Below are positions 34,782 to 42,524 of a DNA stretch of 45,856 nucleotides, in pieces. Origin of the DNA: Candidatus Babelota bacterium. GTDB lineage: Bacteria > Babelota > Babeliae > Babelales > Vermiphilaceae. The DNA is taken from contig JAPLIS010000007.1 in assembly GCA_026388985.1 (NCBI GenBank), positions 1 to 45,856 of the forward strand, read 5' to 3'. Both the position numbers and the translations under genes were made by a program. The notes below the pieces were generated by a model. That model saw nothing but the letters and a program-made list of their open reading frames with translations, was not told the origin of the DNA and did no database searches. Positions within the stretch are counted from its first letter, which is position 1. Each line of letters starts with the position of its first letter.

Positions 34782-36107
34782 TTATAAGTCGTTTAACAAT
34801 GTACGTGTTTCTTGCTTATACAATTCAACATGCGGCTGATCAAATGGATTTACCTCAAGTAAAAATCCTAAATAAATCATTTCAAGCATATGCAATTGCA
34901 TCAACATCCCTATATAATAAGAGTTTTTTTCAGGAATTGTTAGTCCAACAAAAGGACGCTTATTGGCCGAGTAAGCCAATTGCACTCCCTGTAAAATAGC
35001 TTCCATAATAGCAACAACTGATGTTCCCGGCAAAGCTGGCATCAGCTTACCAAAATCATTACCTTCTGGCACAATAAGACGTGAAGCATTCTTTTCAACG
35101 GCAACAAAGGTGGTAAATCTACTATACGGCCCCCCAAGATACAACTGACCAACTGAATGCAAATCTGCTGTACCCATAGATACTGTTGGCGTTATGCCCA
35201 CATACTGCTTTTCGCCTTCAACAATCCGCTCTTTGCCTATACTTTCACCCATTAATTGCCGATACCATTGCCCCACACCGGCTAAATCAACAGAAAAAAT
35301 AAACATATCATGAATAGCTATCCCATGGCGATAATGCTCAGCTAATAATAAAGCACGCACAGCTGCCGGGTTAGTAACTATATCGGTGCCTATACAGGTA
35401 TCACGCATAACACGCGCACCTTCACATAATAAATCAATATCAACACCCAATAATGCCAATGGGAATAAACCAACAGCTGAAAATACAGAATACCTTCCAC
35501 CAACCAATGCCGGAATTGGCAACCGGGTTATCTGATGTGCCCCTGCATAATCCCATAGCTTTGAACCCTCATCAGTGGTTATCACCACATACTGCTGATA
35601 GGTTTCAGGATATGCTTTACCAATAAGATGCATAAATAACTGCGCGTTTACCAACGTCTCAGTAGTGCTACCTGATTTGCTAATTATGTTTATTATAACG
35701 GCATTGCCCGCTTCAAGCTCTTGTTCAACTAATAATATGATATCTTGCAGATAATCAGTATCAACGGTATCGGCGATATACAGTTTAATATCAGGCTGCT
35801 GCTGATTGTAAAAAGTGCCATACAGTGCTTGATGCACAGCGATTGTGCCCAAGCTTGAGCCACCTATACCCACCACCACCAGTACTGTTGGGCGGAGCGC
35901 TTTTTTTTCTTGAACCACTTTCTTGATTAAAGCATGAGCATGTGTATCACTTGGTGTATTTACCGAAGCATATACTGACTCATACCCCCCCTGCACTATC
36001 GCCTGCTTAACCCGTTCAATTTCTGACACTAATCGCATGCCTGATTTGCGTACTCTGTCGTTATCGATTAAGCATGTTTTTTCATAAGTACATCTAATTG
36101 ATTTCAC
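34782..36107 (-). CDS. pgi: Glucose-6-phosphate isomerase
   Basis: 441 residues from a GTG at 36107, with GGGGAG five bases upstream; the frame is open further to 36194 but the extra residues do not fit the family. Interconverts glucose 6-phosphate and fructose 6-phosphate. Visible: VVGIGGSSLGTIAVHQALYG, IISKSGSTTETL, VGGRYSVFSAVGLFPLA, GESIGKERIV (usual QxxxES GK), and PFDQPHVELYK at the end. Short type as in Bacillus. It leads a leftward cluster with zwf, gnd and the cyclase-like gene. Confidence 0.95.
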   Translation of the reverse strand: MKSIRCTYEKTCLIDNDRVRKSGMRLVSEIERVKQAIVQGGYESVYASVNTPSDTHAHALIKKVVQEKKALRPTVLVVVGIGGSSLGTIAVHQALYGTFYNQQQPDIKLYIADTVDTDYLQDIILLVEQELEAGNAVIINIISKSGSTTETLVNAQLFMHLIGKAYPETYQQYVVITTDEGSKLWDYAGAHQITRLPIPALVGGRYSVFSAVGLFPLALLGVDIDLLCEGARVMRDTCIGTDIVTNPAAVRALLLAEHYRHGIAIHDMFIFSVDLAGVGQWYRQLMGESIGKERIVEGEKQYVGITPTVSMGTADLHSVGQLYLGGPYSRFTTFVAVEKNASRLIVPEGNDFGKLMPALPGTSVVAIMEAILQGVQLAYSANKRPFVGLTIPEKNSYYIGMLMQLHMLEMIYLGFLLEVNPFDQPHVELYKQETRTLLNDL

Positions 36108-36340
36108 CCGTTCTCCCCTTCTACTATAAAGCATATCTCTGCTGATAACTGTAATAAAATGAGCAAAATAAGCAAACCCAATCTCAATAGACACCTATCT
36201 TTTCTATTAGATAATAATATACTAACAGTACCTATCTAGCGATTGTTATTTTATAGCAAAAAATATACTCTATAAAAGTACATACGTAGTTATTAATAAA
36301 TCAAAAACGCCTTTATTACCATAAATCACAAGAGGTTATC

Positions 36341-37972
36341 ATGAGAAAATCAGTCAAATCACCCATAACATTTTTAACGGCGCTCTGTATGCTCAGCGCA
36401 GCCAGCAGTTCCTATGCTATGGACGACCAAGCAGCACAACAAGCAGCTCAAAATCAAGCCGCTCAAGCTCAACAAGCTCTAGAATTCATTCGAGCTCTGG
36501 CTCAGCTTAGAGCTGCACAACAACAACAAGCTGCACAAGCTGCGGCTGCACAGCCTGGTGCTGGCCTTGGTGCTGGCGGCAATATGGGTGAAGGCTTAGG
36601 ACGTGGCATTGCCATGGGATTCGCCGATCCCGCTGTTTTACAAGCAATAGCTGCTAATTTTAGAGATGGTGGACAGGGTGGACAAGCGATACAAGAGATT
36701 GCAGGAGCTTTATTTAGAGAAGGTGGACGTGCCATGCAAGAAGGCCTCGCTCAAGGAGCTGATCTTGATCAGGGAGCCGAAGCCGGTGCTAATTTTTTTG
36801 GTAGAAACATGGGAAGATTCGGACAAGAGATACGAGCAAATTTTGCCCAAGGCGGTGAGATGCGCGCCGGTGTAGATGAAATCCAACAAATGGCAATTCA
36901 TAACAGTGCGCAGTTTGCCGATTTGTTTTGGCATAATAGTAAAAAATTAGCCCTACTCTCAACAGCTGGATATCTTGCCTATTTCACGTATCTATATGGT
37001 GGAAAAGTTTTCTGGGATTATATTGATCGTAAACTCAAACGGCCAACCCTTCTAATTGACTCATCAAAAAAAGGCTTCTTTGCAAGCCTACTTAGCAAGC
37101 CTACTGAAATAACAAAAATGGTATTTTCTCCTGCACAAGAAGAACAGCTTGGACTCATTACCCGTGCAACAAACAATATCACCACGCATATCAAAGAAGG
37201 CAAAAAGAATGCTACCTACCGTAACGTACTACTCTATGGCCCTCCTGGTACCGGTAAAACGATGTTTGCTCAAAAATTAGCACGCGAATCAGGTATGGAC
37301 TTTGCATTAATCACTGGTGCTTCATTATCACAATTTAAAGATGGTACCGCTATTACTGAAATTGATAAGTTATTTACATGGGCAAATAAAGAAAGCTCAA
37401 AAGGCGTTGTTATCTTTATTGATGAAGTAGATTCTTTGTTGGTAAAAAGGGAAGATCTCAAAAGCGACAGTGAAGACTATAAAATCGTAAACCATATTTT
37501 AAATAAAACGGGTGAACGTAGTAGCAAGTTTATGCTTATTATGACAACCAACCATAAAGACAACTTAGACTCAGCTATCTATGACCGTATTGATGATTAT
37601 GTTGAAATGGCATTGCCAGATGCAAATATGCGTAAAGATGTTCTTGCTTTATACATAAGCAAAATATTCTTAAACCAAAAAGACAATGGCATTGCATTTG
37701 TAAATCATGCAAAAAAAGTCTTTACCGAACAGTTGATCAATGATCTTGCGCAAAAAACGGATGGCTACTCAAACCGTAGCTTGCATGGATTCGTGAATAT
37801 GCTCTTTAGTAACGTACTTTCAACAAAAGATCGCATTATTACGCAAGAAATAATCAACAAAGCGTTAAGTCAAATGCAACAAAAAATGCACTTGATGGCA
37901 CAAAGCAGAAAAGGTAAGCCTGATAATGGCGCACAAGCAAGTTCAACTAAACGTACTGCTGCCATAGCTTAA
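36341..37972 (+). CDS. Exported or membrane AAA+ ATPase resembling eukaryotic ATAD3
   Basis: 543 residues. Signal peptide (about 1-26, SSSYA), an A/Q-rich stretch (28-75), a G-rich helical region to about 190, a membrane helix (about 203-221), then a single AAA+ domain: GPPGTGKT (300-307), VVIFIDEVDSL (356-366), sensor Asn404 in MTTNH, and AIYDRIDDYVEM (412-423). The DRID arginine region, the FTWANKES segment and the pre-AAA linker (KLKRPTLL, ATYRNVLLYGPPGTGKT) resemble ATAD3, the mitochondrial inner-membrane AAA protein, more than FtsH. The membrane helix before the AAA domain is also shared. Predicted side of the AAA domain is uncertain. AGAGG precedes the ATG. Confidence 0.85.
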   Translation: MRKSVKSPITFLTALCMLSAASSSYAMDDQAAQQAAQNQAAQAQQALEFIRALAQLRAAQQQQAAQAAAAQPGAGLGAGGNMGEGLGRGIAMGFADPAVLQAIAANFRDGGQGGQAIQEIAGALFREGGRAMQEGLAQGADLDQGAEAGANFFGRNMGRFGQEIRANFAQGGEMRAGVDEIQQMAIHNSAQFADLFWHNSKKLALLSTAGYLAYFTYLYGGKVFWDYIDRKLKRPTLLIDSSKKGFFASLLSKPTEITKMVFSPAQEEQLGLITRATNNITTHIKEGKKNATYRNVLLYGPPGTGKTMFAQKLARESGMDFALITGASLSQFKDGTAITEIDKLFTWANKESSKGVVIFIDEVDSLLVKREDLKSDSEDYKIVNHILNKTGERSSKFMLIMTTNHKDNLDSAIYDRIDDYVEMALPDANMRKDVLALYISKIFLNQKDNGIAFVNHAKKVFTEQLINDLAQKTDGYSNRSLHGFVNMLFSNVLSTKDRIITQEIINKALSQMQQKMHLMAQSRKGKPDNGAQASSTKRTAAIA

Positions 37973-38003
37973 CTGAGTTATATTTTTTAGATCTTAAAAA
38001 GAG

Positions 38004-38040
38004 AGAAGGCCATGACACAGTATGGCCTTCTTTCTTTTTA
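38004..38040 (+). terminator. Terminator of the AAA+ ATPase gene
   Basis: Stem AGAAGGCCAT (38004-38013) with ATGGCCTTCT (38022-38031), 8-base loop, followed by TTCTTTTT. It ends the ATPase transcript and marks the boundary with the repeat region. Confidence 0.85.
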
Positions 38041-38225
38041 ACTATTTCTTTCAATAATCAAAAATATTTCCCATAAACCTACTAAAAACGTCTAGCAAAC
38101 AGCTCTTAGTTAGGTGATAAAGCGATCAATTCTACACATATAAACAATCTCATTGTTTAAAGTTTTTTAAGCGCTTGATATCGATTACAGCGTAACTATT
38201 TTCTAGAAATTATGACACCCTCCTA

Positions 38226-38341
38226 CGTCGTCCTCGTGAAAACGAGGATCCATCTTAAGATTACATAAATGCTTATTTTAAAAGGCTTATTTGAAAAAAA
38301 AAGATCATTAATCCTGGATCCCCGTTTTCACGAGGATGACG
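38226..38341. repeat. Inverted repeat pair, module 1
   Basis: Arms 38226-38252 and 38315-38341 are 27 bases and match at about 25 of 27 positions when inverted. Each arm itself contains a small palindrome, CCTCG-TGAAAA-CGAGG. A third copy of the right arm, identical, is at 39292-39318. The spacer of about 60 bases could loop out. Confidence 0.8.
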
Positions 38342-38409
38342 TGCGAGAGAGCATCTTTTGCTAATTGCGAGGATGGCGCGGGAGAGAGTATAATATTTTG
38401 CTAATTCAA
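38335..38409. repeat. Tandem 37-bp units, first pair
   Basis: Two consecutive copies of a 37-base unit (38335-38371 and 38372-38408), each starting GATGACG or GATGGCG, then GAGAG, and ending TTTTGCTAATT. The same unit recurs at 38729-38803 in the second module. Confidence 0.7.
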
Positions 38410-38444
38410 AGGTAGATGGTTCGAGGCTCGCTACACTCGCACCT
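38409..38444. repeat. Dispersed repeat with GAGGCTCGCTACACTCGCAC core
   Basis: The 36 bases are repeated at 39153-39218, where the same sequence is interrupted after the GTAGATGGT block by about 30 extra bases. Both copies are followed by (A)CGAACRG. Role unknown. Confidence 0.75.
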
Positions 38445-38578
38445 TCTAACGAACAGCTCTTGATTAGTCAATAAAGTGACCAGCTTTAAAAATATAAAAT
38501 CTACTTTTACACGAAACTTTTAAGTGCTAAATATTGATTGCAAAGTAACTATTAGATAGAAATGATGACACCCTCCTA

Positions 38579-38735
38579 CGTCATTCTCGCGAAGGCGGGC
38601 TCAACCGCCATAGCGGCATCCATCTTGTTCAATACATTAAAATCAAATATGCTTTAGGGTTTTTAATTTCTGCAGACAGAGCTTTCTTCAAATAATTTAA
38701 AATCAGGATGGATTCCCGCCTTCGCGAGAATGACG
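38579..38735. repeat. Inverted repeat pair, module 2, one arm with a micro-insertion
   Basis: The right arm (38708-38735) reads ATGGATTCCCGCCTTCGCGA and continues GAATGACG. The left arm starts at 38579 with the inverted equivalent, but is split by 17 bases (38600-38616, TCAACCGCCATAGCGG) before CATCCAT. The core CGTCATTCTCGCGAAGGCGG type is like dispersed palindromes known from other intracellular bacteria such as Rickettsia; that comparison is from memory. Confidence 0.75.
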
Positions 38736-38815
38736 TGGGAGAAAGCCTATTTTGCTAACTGCAAGGATGACGTGAGAGGCAAGTGTATTTTGCTAATTGC
38801 GCGAATGACGGATGA
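38729..38815. repeat. Tandem 37-38-bp units, second group
   Basis: Units begin at 38729, 38766 and 38804 with AATGACG or GATGACG; the first two are full length and end TTTTGCTAA(C/T)TGC. They correspond to the pair at 38335-38409. Confidence 0.7.
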
Positions 38816-38819
38816 AAAG

Positions 38820-39485
38820 GCACTCATTGTTTTACGTGGACATGCGCTCTAAAAAAAATCACACACGACACTTTGGTCTCGCCTTCGATTGGATTAAAAA
38901 TACACACGCGAACGTATACATAAAAAAATATAAAATAGGTTCATACTCAGCTTTCGAGATGGGTTGAGCCGCCAGGCGAGTACCCATCGTTGGAAGCGAC
39001 CCAGCGGTTCAGCTGCAAGTTGATGCCCTTGTATCAAAGGTATTGGGCAAGCAATACCTTTGCGCACCCCGCGAAGGGGCTCAAAATAAACAAAAAATAA
39101 ATAACTACGCACGGAGATTAGCAGCTTTGCACTTATAATAACCAACTTTTTAAAGGTAGATGGTGCCACTTACGCTTACCGCGCAAGCGGTTGAACGAGG
39201 CTCGCTACACTCGCACCTCACCACGAACGGGATTAATAGTAATTTTTTCAATAAAAAGCGCTTTTCTAAATGAAAAATAACATGAAAAAGATGGATCCCC
39301 GTTTTCACGAGGATGACGGATGGGAAGGCGCTAATTATGTTATGTGGACATGTATTTTTAAAAAATTAAACTCACGATATTCTAATTAAACCCGCGATAC
39401 CCTGATTAAATCAACGCTTCTCTAATAGCCAACTGTTTGCTTTAAATTTTACTAAAAAATATCGTTTATGATGTTGAGCTTGCCG
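38820..39485. other. Gene-free region with hairpins and repeat fragments
   Basis: No credible gene is seen here. It contains a perfect 11-bp inverted repeat CAAAGGTATTG/CAATACCTTTG (39035-39062, 6-base loop), a CCCC/GGGG mini-hairpin at about 39067-39079, an ATGGGT/ACCCAT palindrome around 38958-38988, the second copy of the dispersed repeat (39153-39218) and a third palindrome arm (39292-39318). A 91-codon frame on the minus strand (38894-39169) crosses these hairpins and is probably not translated. The sequence is more GC-rich than its surroundings in 38950-39080. Confidence 0.6.
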
Positions 39486-40544
39486 TTAGCACATAGACTC
39501 AAGCTTCATGTAATGTGCCGCCCCATATAAACTAATATTATAATCAGTGATCACATAAATCGGGATATCTGCGAGAACCTCTTCGTGCTTACCACAATTC
39601 ACAAACTCATCCATAAAAACATCTAATTCAAATAAGGGCAGATTCTTTGCCGCAATCCCCCCTGCGATATAAATACCGCCTAAAGCAAGAGATTCTAAAG
39701 CAAAATTTTTAGCACATCGAGCATATATTTTGGTGTAAAGCTCAAACGTCCTCCATGCATGATCATCTTGCATACGACTGTTAAATATTTCATCTGGGTG
39801 TGGCCCCTTTTCTGAAAAACTAACTGATTTTGGTATGCCATGATTACGGCTGCAAAAAAATCGATAGATACGTTCAATACCATTACCTGAAAGTAAACCT
39901 TCCCATGAAACAGAACAAGAAAATGATTCAGTTTTTTGGATGTGTTCAACTAAGTCCAATTCGAGCTGATTCTGAACTGCAAAATCAGCATGACCTCCTT
40001 CTGATGCTACTGGTATATAGCGACCCGCATACTTATTCCAATCCATAATGCACTTACCAAGTCCGGTACCCGCCCCTAAAATACCCTTATTTGCGCGCGG
40101 TCGCGCTATACCCTTATTGACTAATACTAAGTCATGGGGTTTAATGAGCTCTAATCCATACCCGATTACGGCAAAATCATTCACCACAAATGAACACTTA
40201 AGCCCTGTTTTTGCTAAAATGTCTTTAGAATCAATTACAATGTTGAGATTGGTGGGCTTACTATAATCCAATGTCTCTGAAACAATACCTGCTGCAGCAA
40301 AGCCTGATTTAACTACTGATATCTGATACTTACCCTTTACGTATGATACTATGTCTTTAATTAAAACTGAAAAATCAGTGATTAGCTGACTCTTAACATG
40401 CAATGAAAAAATCAACGTAAAAGTATCATCGGCCAAAAGGAAAAAACCAAAATTACTATTAGTTCCTCCTATGTCTCCAACCATAATGTACTCTGTATCA
40501 CACACTATTTGATTAACATAAATAACTTCTCTGAGGGGGATCAT
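39486..40544 (-). CDS. glk: Glucokinase (Glk family)
   Basis: 352 residues from the ATG at 40544, with AAGGA upstream; ATGs at 40565 and 40550 are in frame but poorly placed. Phosphorylates glucose with ATP to glucose 6-phosphate, feeding pgi and zwf. Visible: phosphate motif VGDIGGTNSNFGFF, VVNDFAVIGYG, GAGTGLGKCIMDW, ASEGGHADFAVQ, SWEGLLSGNGIERIYRFF, and GGIYIAGGIAAKNLP. These fit the E. coli Glk family rather than ROK kinases, which have a CxCGxxGC zinc site not seen here. It stands alone, divergent from the YetF-type gene. Confidence 0.92.
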   Translation of the reverse strand: MIPLREVIYVNQIVCDTEYIMVGDIGGTNSNFGFFLLADDTFTLIFSLHVKSQLITDFSVLIKDIVSYVKGKYQISVVKSGFAAAGIVSETLDYSKPTNLNIVIDSKDILAKTGLKCSFVVNDFAVIGYGLELIKPHDLVLVNKGIARPRANKGILGAGTGLGKCIMDWNKYAGRYIPVASEGGHADFAVQNQLELDLVEHIQKTESFSCSVSWEGLLSGNGIERIYRFFCSRNHGIPKSVSFSEKGPHPDEIFNSRMQDDHAWRTFELYTKIYARCAKNFALESLALGGIYIAGGIAAKNLPLFELDVFMDEFVNCGKHEEVLADIPIYVITDYNISLYGAAHYMKLESMC

Positions 40545-40733
40545 ACTCATCCTTTTTTTACTCATACAAACATATTTTTACCCATACAAACAACTATACC
40601 CTTTATCTTATAAAGTACGTTTTTTATGTTAATCCCCTTCTTCACAAAAAAAAAAATGTGCGCTAAGACTATATAAAATAAACCTAAAAACATATCTCTA
40701 TAAAATATATAGTATCTTAAAAAGGGAAATCGC

Positions 40734-41297
40734 ATGGAAACACACACAGCTATAACAAGCTTTAATCTATATCGGATGCTTTTTGGCTCCAGTCTTTCTT
40801 TTATTGTGTTAGCTGAAATTGCCCTACGTACCGGAATTATGTATCTTTACACACTCTTTAATATACGGTTATTCAAAACCCGCAACGTTGCTCAACTAAC
40901 TCTTTCTGATCTTATTATCGTGATTGCACTGGGTACCGCAGTAGGTGATCCTATGATGTATATCCATGTTCCTCTAATCGAGGCAATGATAAGTATCACC
41001 ACCATAGTAATGCTTACTAAGGCTATTTCCGTTTTAGTTGAAAATTACAACTTCATTGAAAAAATGGTTGAAGGCGAAGAAATAACTATTATTAAAAATG
41101 GGGAAATATTGAAGCAAAACATGCATAAAGCAAACTTGCCTCAAGATGAACTTTTTGCGCGCCTGCGATTAAATGGGATACAAAATACAGGAGAAATAAC
41201 CTATGCTTTTCTTGAAACATCAGGATTGCTCAGTATTATAAAAGCAAAAATACCCACGCAAGGAGTTTCTACATTAAACCACTTAGATAAAATCTAA
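40734..41297 (+). CDS. YetF/DUF421-type membrane protein
   Basis: 187 residues. Three N-terminal membrane helices (about 15-38, 55-75, 80-100), then a small cytoplasmic domain typical of YetF C-terminal (PF04239): GEITIIKNGEILKQNMHKANLPQDELFARLRLNGIQNTGEITYAFLETSG-like segments at about 117-170, and the helical LSDLIIVIALGTAVGDPM motif at 56-73. Function unknown in general; linked to spore or envelope roles in Firmicutes. GGGAAA precedes the ATG. Confidence 0.82.
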   Translation: METHTAITSFNLYRMLFGSSLSFIVLAEIALRTGIMYLYTLFNIRLFKTRNVAQLTLSDLIIVIALGTAVGDPMMYIHVPLIEAMISITTIVMLTKAISVLVENYNFIEKMVEGEEITIIKNGEILKQNMHKANLPQDELFARLRLNGIQNTGEITYAFLETSGLLSIIKAKIPTQGVSTLNHLDKI

Positions 41298-41344
41298 AAA
41301 ATAACACATAAAAAAGGTTAAAGACAAAAAATTACCCTCACCTA

Positions 41345-41372
41345 TTGACAAGAATTAACAACCATTTAGAGT
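41345..41372 (+). promoter_or_regulatory. Candidate promoter for the thioredoxin-like lipoprotein
   Basis: TTGACA (41345-41350), 16 bases, then TAGAGT (41367-41372, four of six matches). It lies about 40 bases upstream of the start codon at 41413. Confidence 0.35.
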
Positions 41373-41412
41373 AAAAAATAACAGTAGCTTTTTTTATAAA
41401 AAAGGAAATCTC

Positions 41413-41895
41413 ATGAAAAATACCTATACGGCCACCCTCGCTCTCATCACGATACTTAACCTCAGTTCATGCAGCGCGCGTCAAACCACACCTTCCGCAG
41501 TAACTACCACACGCCAACAAACAACAGAAAAAGAAATACATGCTCCTTATGGAACTGAAGTTGATTTTTCGGATTTAGTGAAAAAACACGGATCTGAAGA
41601 TGGTGCAATTGCTGAAATTTTAAGAGCCGATATGGTTGTACTTGATTTTTTTGCTACCTGGTGCCCACCTTGTAAAAACTTAGCACCTAATTTTGCATCA
41701 GCTGCTCAAACCGTACCTACTGTTTTATTTGTAAAAATAGATGCTGAAAAGTTTGCAAATATACGTTCAAGATATGCTGTACGCAGCTACCCTACACTCG
41801 TTTTTTTACATAAAGGCGCAAAAATAAGCGCTGTGAGTGGATTTAGAAGTCAAAAAGTTCTAGTAGATGAAACAAAAGCAGCATTCAAACTATAA
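41413..41895 (+). CDS. Thioredoxin-like lipoprotein
   Basis: 160 residues. A lipoprotein signal (lipobox LSSC, Cys20) anchors the mature protein outside the inner membrane. After a short linker a thioredoxin fold follows: VLDFFATWCPPCKNLAPNF (active-site CPPC around residue 83), VKIDAEKFANIRSRYAVRSYPTLVFL with the cis-proline. WCPPCK is less oxidising than DsbA-type CPHC and resembles TlpA/ResA-type reductases. It may keep the cysteines of exported proteins in order. AAAGGAAA precedes the ATG. Confidence 0.9.
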   Translation: MKNTYTATLALITILNLSSCSARQTTPSAVTTTRQQTTEKEIHAPYGTEVDFSDLVKKHGSEDGAIAEILRADMVVLDFFATWCPPCKNLAPNFASAAQTVPTVLFVKIDAEKFANIRSRYAVRSYPTLVFLHKGAKISAVSGFRSQKVLVDETKAAFKL

Positions 41896-41921
41896 ATGCA
41901 CTACTAACAAACAAAAAATAC

Positions 41922-41951
41922 AAAAGAGCATGCCTAAAAACATGCTCTTTT
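41922..41951. terminator. Bidirectional terminator
   Basis: AAAAGAGCATG (41922-41932) with CATGCTCTTTT (41941-41951), 8-base loop. It lies between the convergent thioredoxin-like gene and the secreted gene at 41974 and can serve both. Confidence 0.8.
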
Positions 41952-41973
41952 CTTTGCTCTATAATTAAATATG

Positions 41974-42498
41974 CTAAAGCTGATTTAAAATAAGCCCCGT
42001 TAGACTTGTTAAAAAACTAAAACCAGCAACACATACTGCTGCTATTGCTATTTTATCCGTCCCTGATGCAGCCTTTTGCATTATTTTAAAGTGATCTTCC
42101 AATATAGTATTTTGTTTCTTTTGTTCGGCAAGGGCAGAGCTTAATATTCGCGCAAGAAGTTCTTGTTCTGACAAGATACGTATTTGGCCGCTATTCACAT
42201 CTTCATTGAACCTTGCCCTTGTTTTCTTTTCTGGCTGCACAAAACATTGCCATGCCGCCATCTGCAAATAAATTTCTTGCTTTGTATCTTTATCTAATCC
42301 ATGCAAAATAAACCTCTCTCTGGTAGAAGATCCATGGCCCCTATCAAGAGTAATATCTTGCAGACCTACATCACTGTGGGATTCAACCCTACGTATCTTA
42401 TCGTGAGCATTTGCTCTACTACTCTCAGACTCCATAGCATATGCCTCTTTAATCATGAAAAAAGCTACTAACAGTAGACATAGAGTATAATATTTCAT
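41974..42498 (-). CDS. Secreted protein with C-terminal membrane helix, unknown function
   Basis: 174 residues. Signal peptide (about 1-21, ending AYAM), a charged helical middle, and a C-terminal membrane helix (about 150-172, IAIAAVCVAGFSFLTSLTGLIL). The soluble domain would sit outside the cytoplasm, held by the tail. AAAAGGA precedes the ATG. The next gene on the same strand upstream (42525-43298) has the same plan; the two are 26 bases apart and probably one operon. Confidence 0.65.
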   Translation of the reverse strand: MKYYTLCLLLVAFFMIKEAYAMESESSRANAHDKIRRVESHSDVGLQDITLDRGHGSSTRERFILHGLDKDTKQEIYLQMAAWQCFVQPEKKTRARFNEDVNSGQIRILSEQELLARILSSALAEQKKQNTILEDHFKIMQKAASGTDKIAIAAVCVAGFSFLTSLTGLILNQL

Positions 42499-42524
42499 TA
42501 TGTATCCTTTTATCTATTAGCTAT

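Larger units (their letters stand above)
38095..38820. repeat. Two diverged tandem copies of a ~354-bp noncoding module
   Basis: A block beginning AACAGCTCTT near 38099 and one near 38453 align along their length at an offset of 353-354 bases. Each has an A/T-rich lead, a conserved GACACCCTCCTACGTC (38214; 38567), a left palindrome arm, an about 60-90-base spacer, a right arm, and then 37-38-base units ending TTTTGCTAATTGCGA. No open frame of note crosses both. The region looks like an interspersed repeat that duplicated locally. Confidence 0.75.

Noticed and set aside
38894-39169. 91-codon minus-strand frame in the repeat region
   Set aside because: It crosses a perfect hairpin and other repeat fragments, has no ribosome binding site that I can see, and its composition follows the repeat DNA. 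Treated as noncoding unless homologues or peptides show otherwise.
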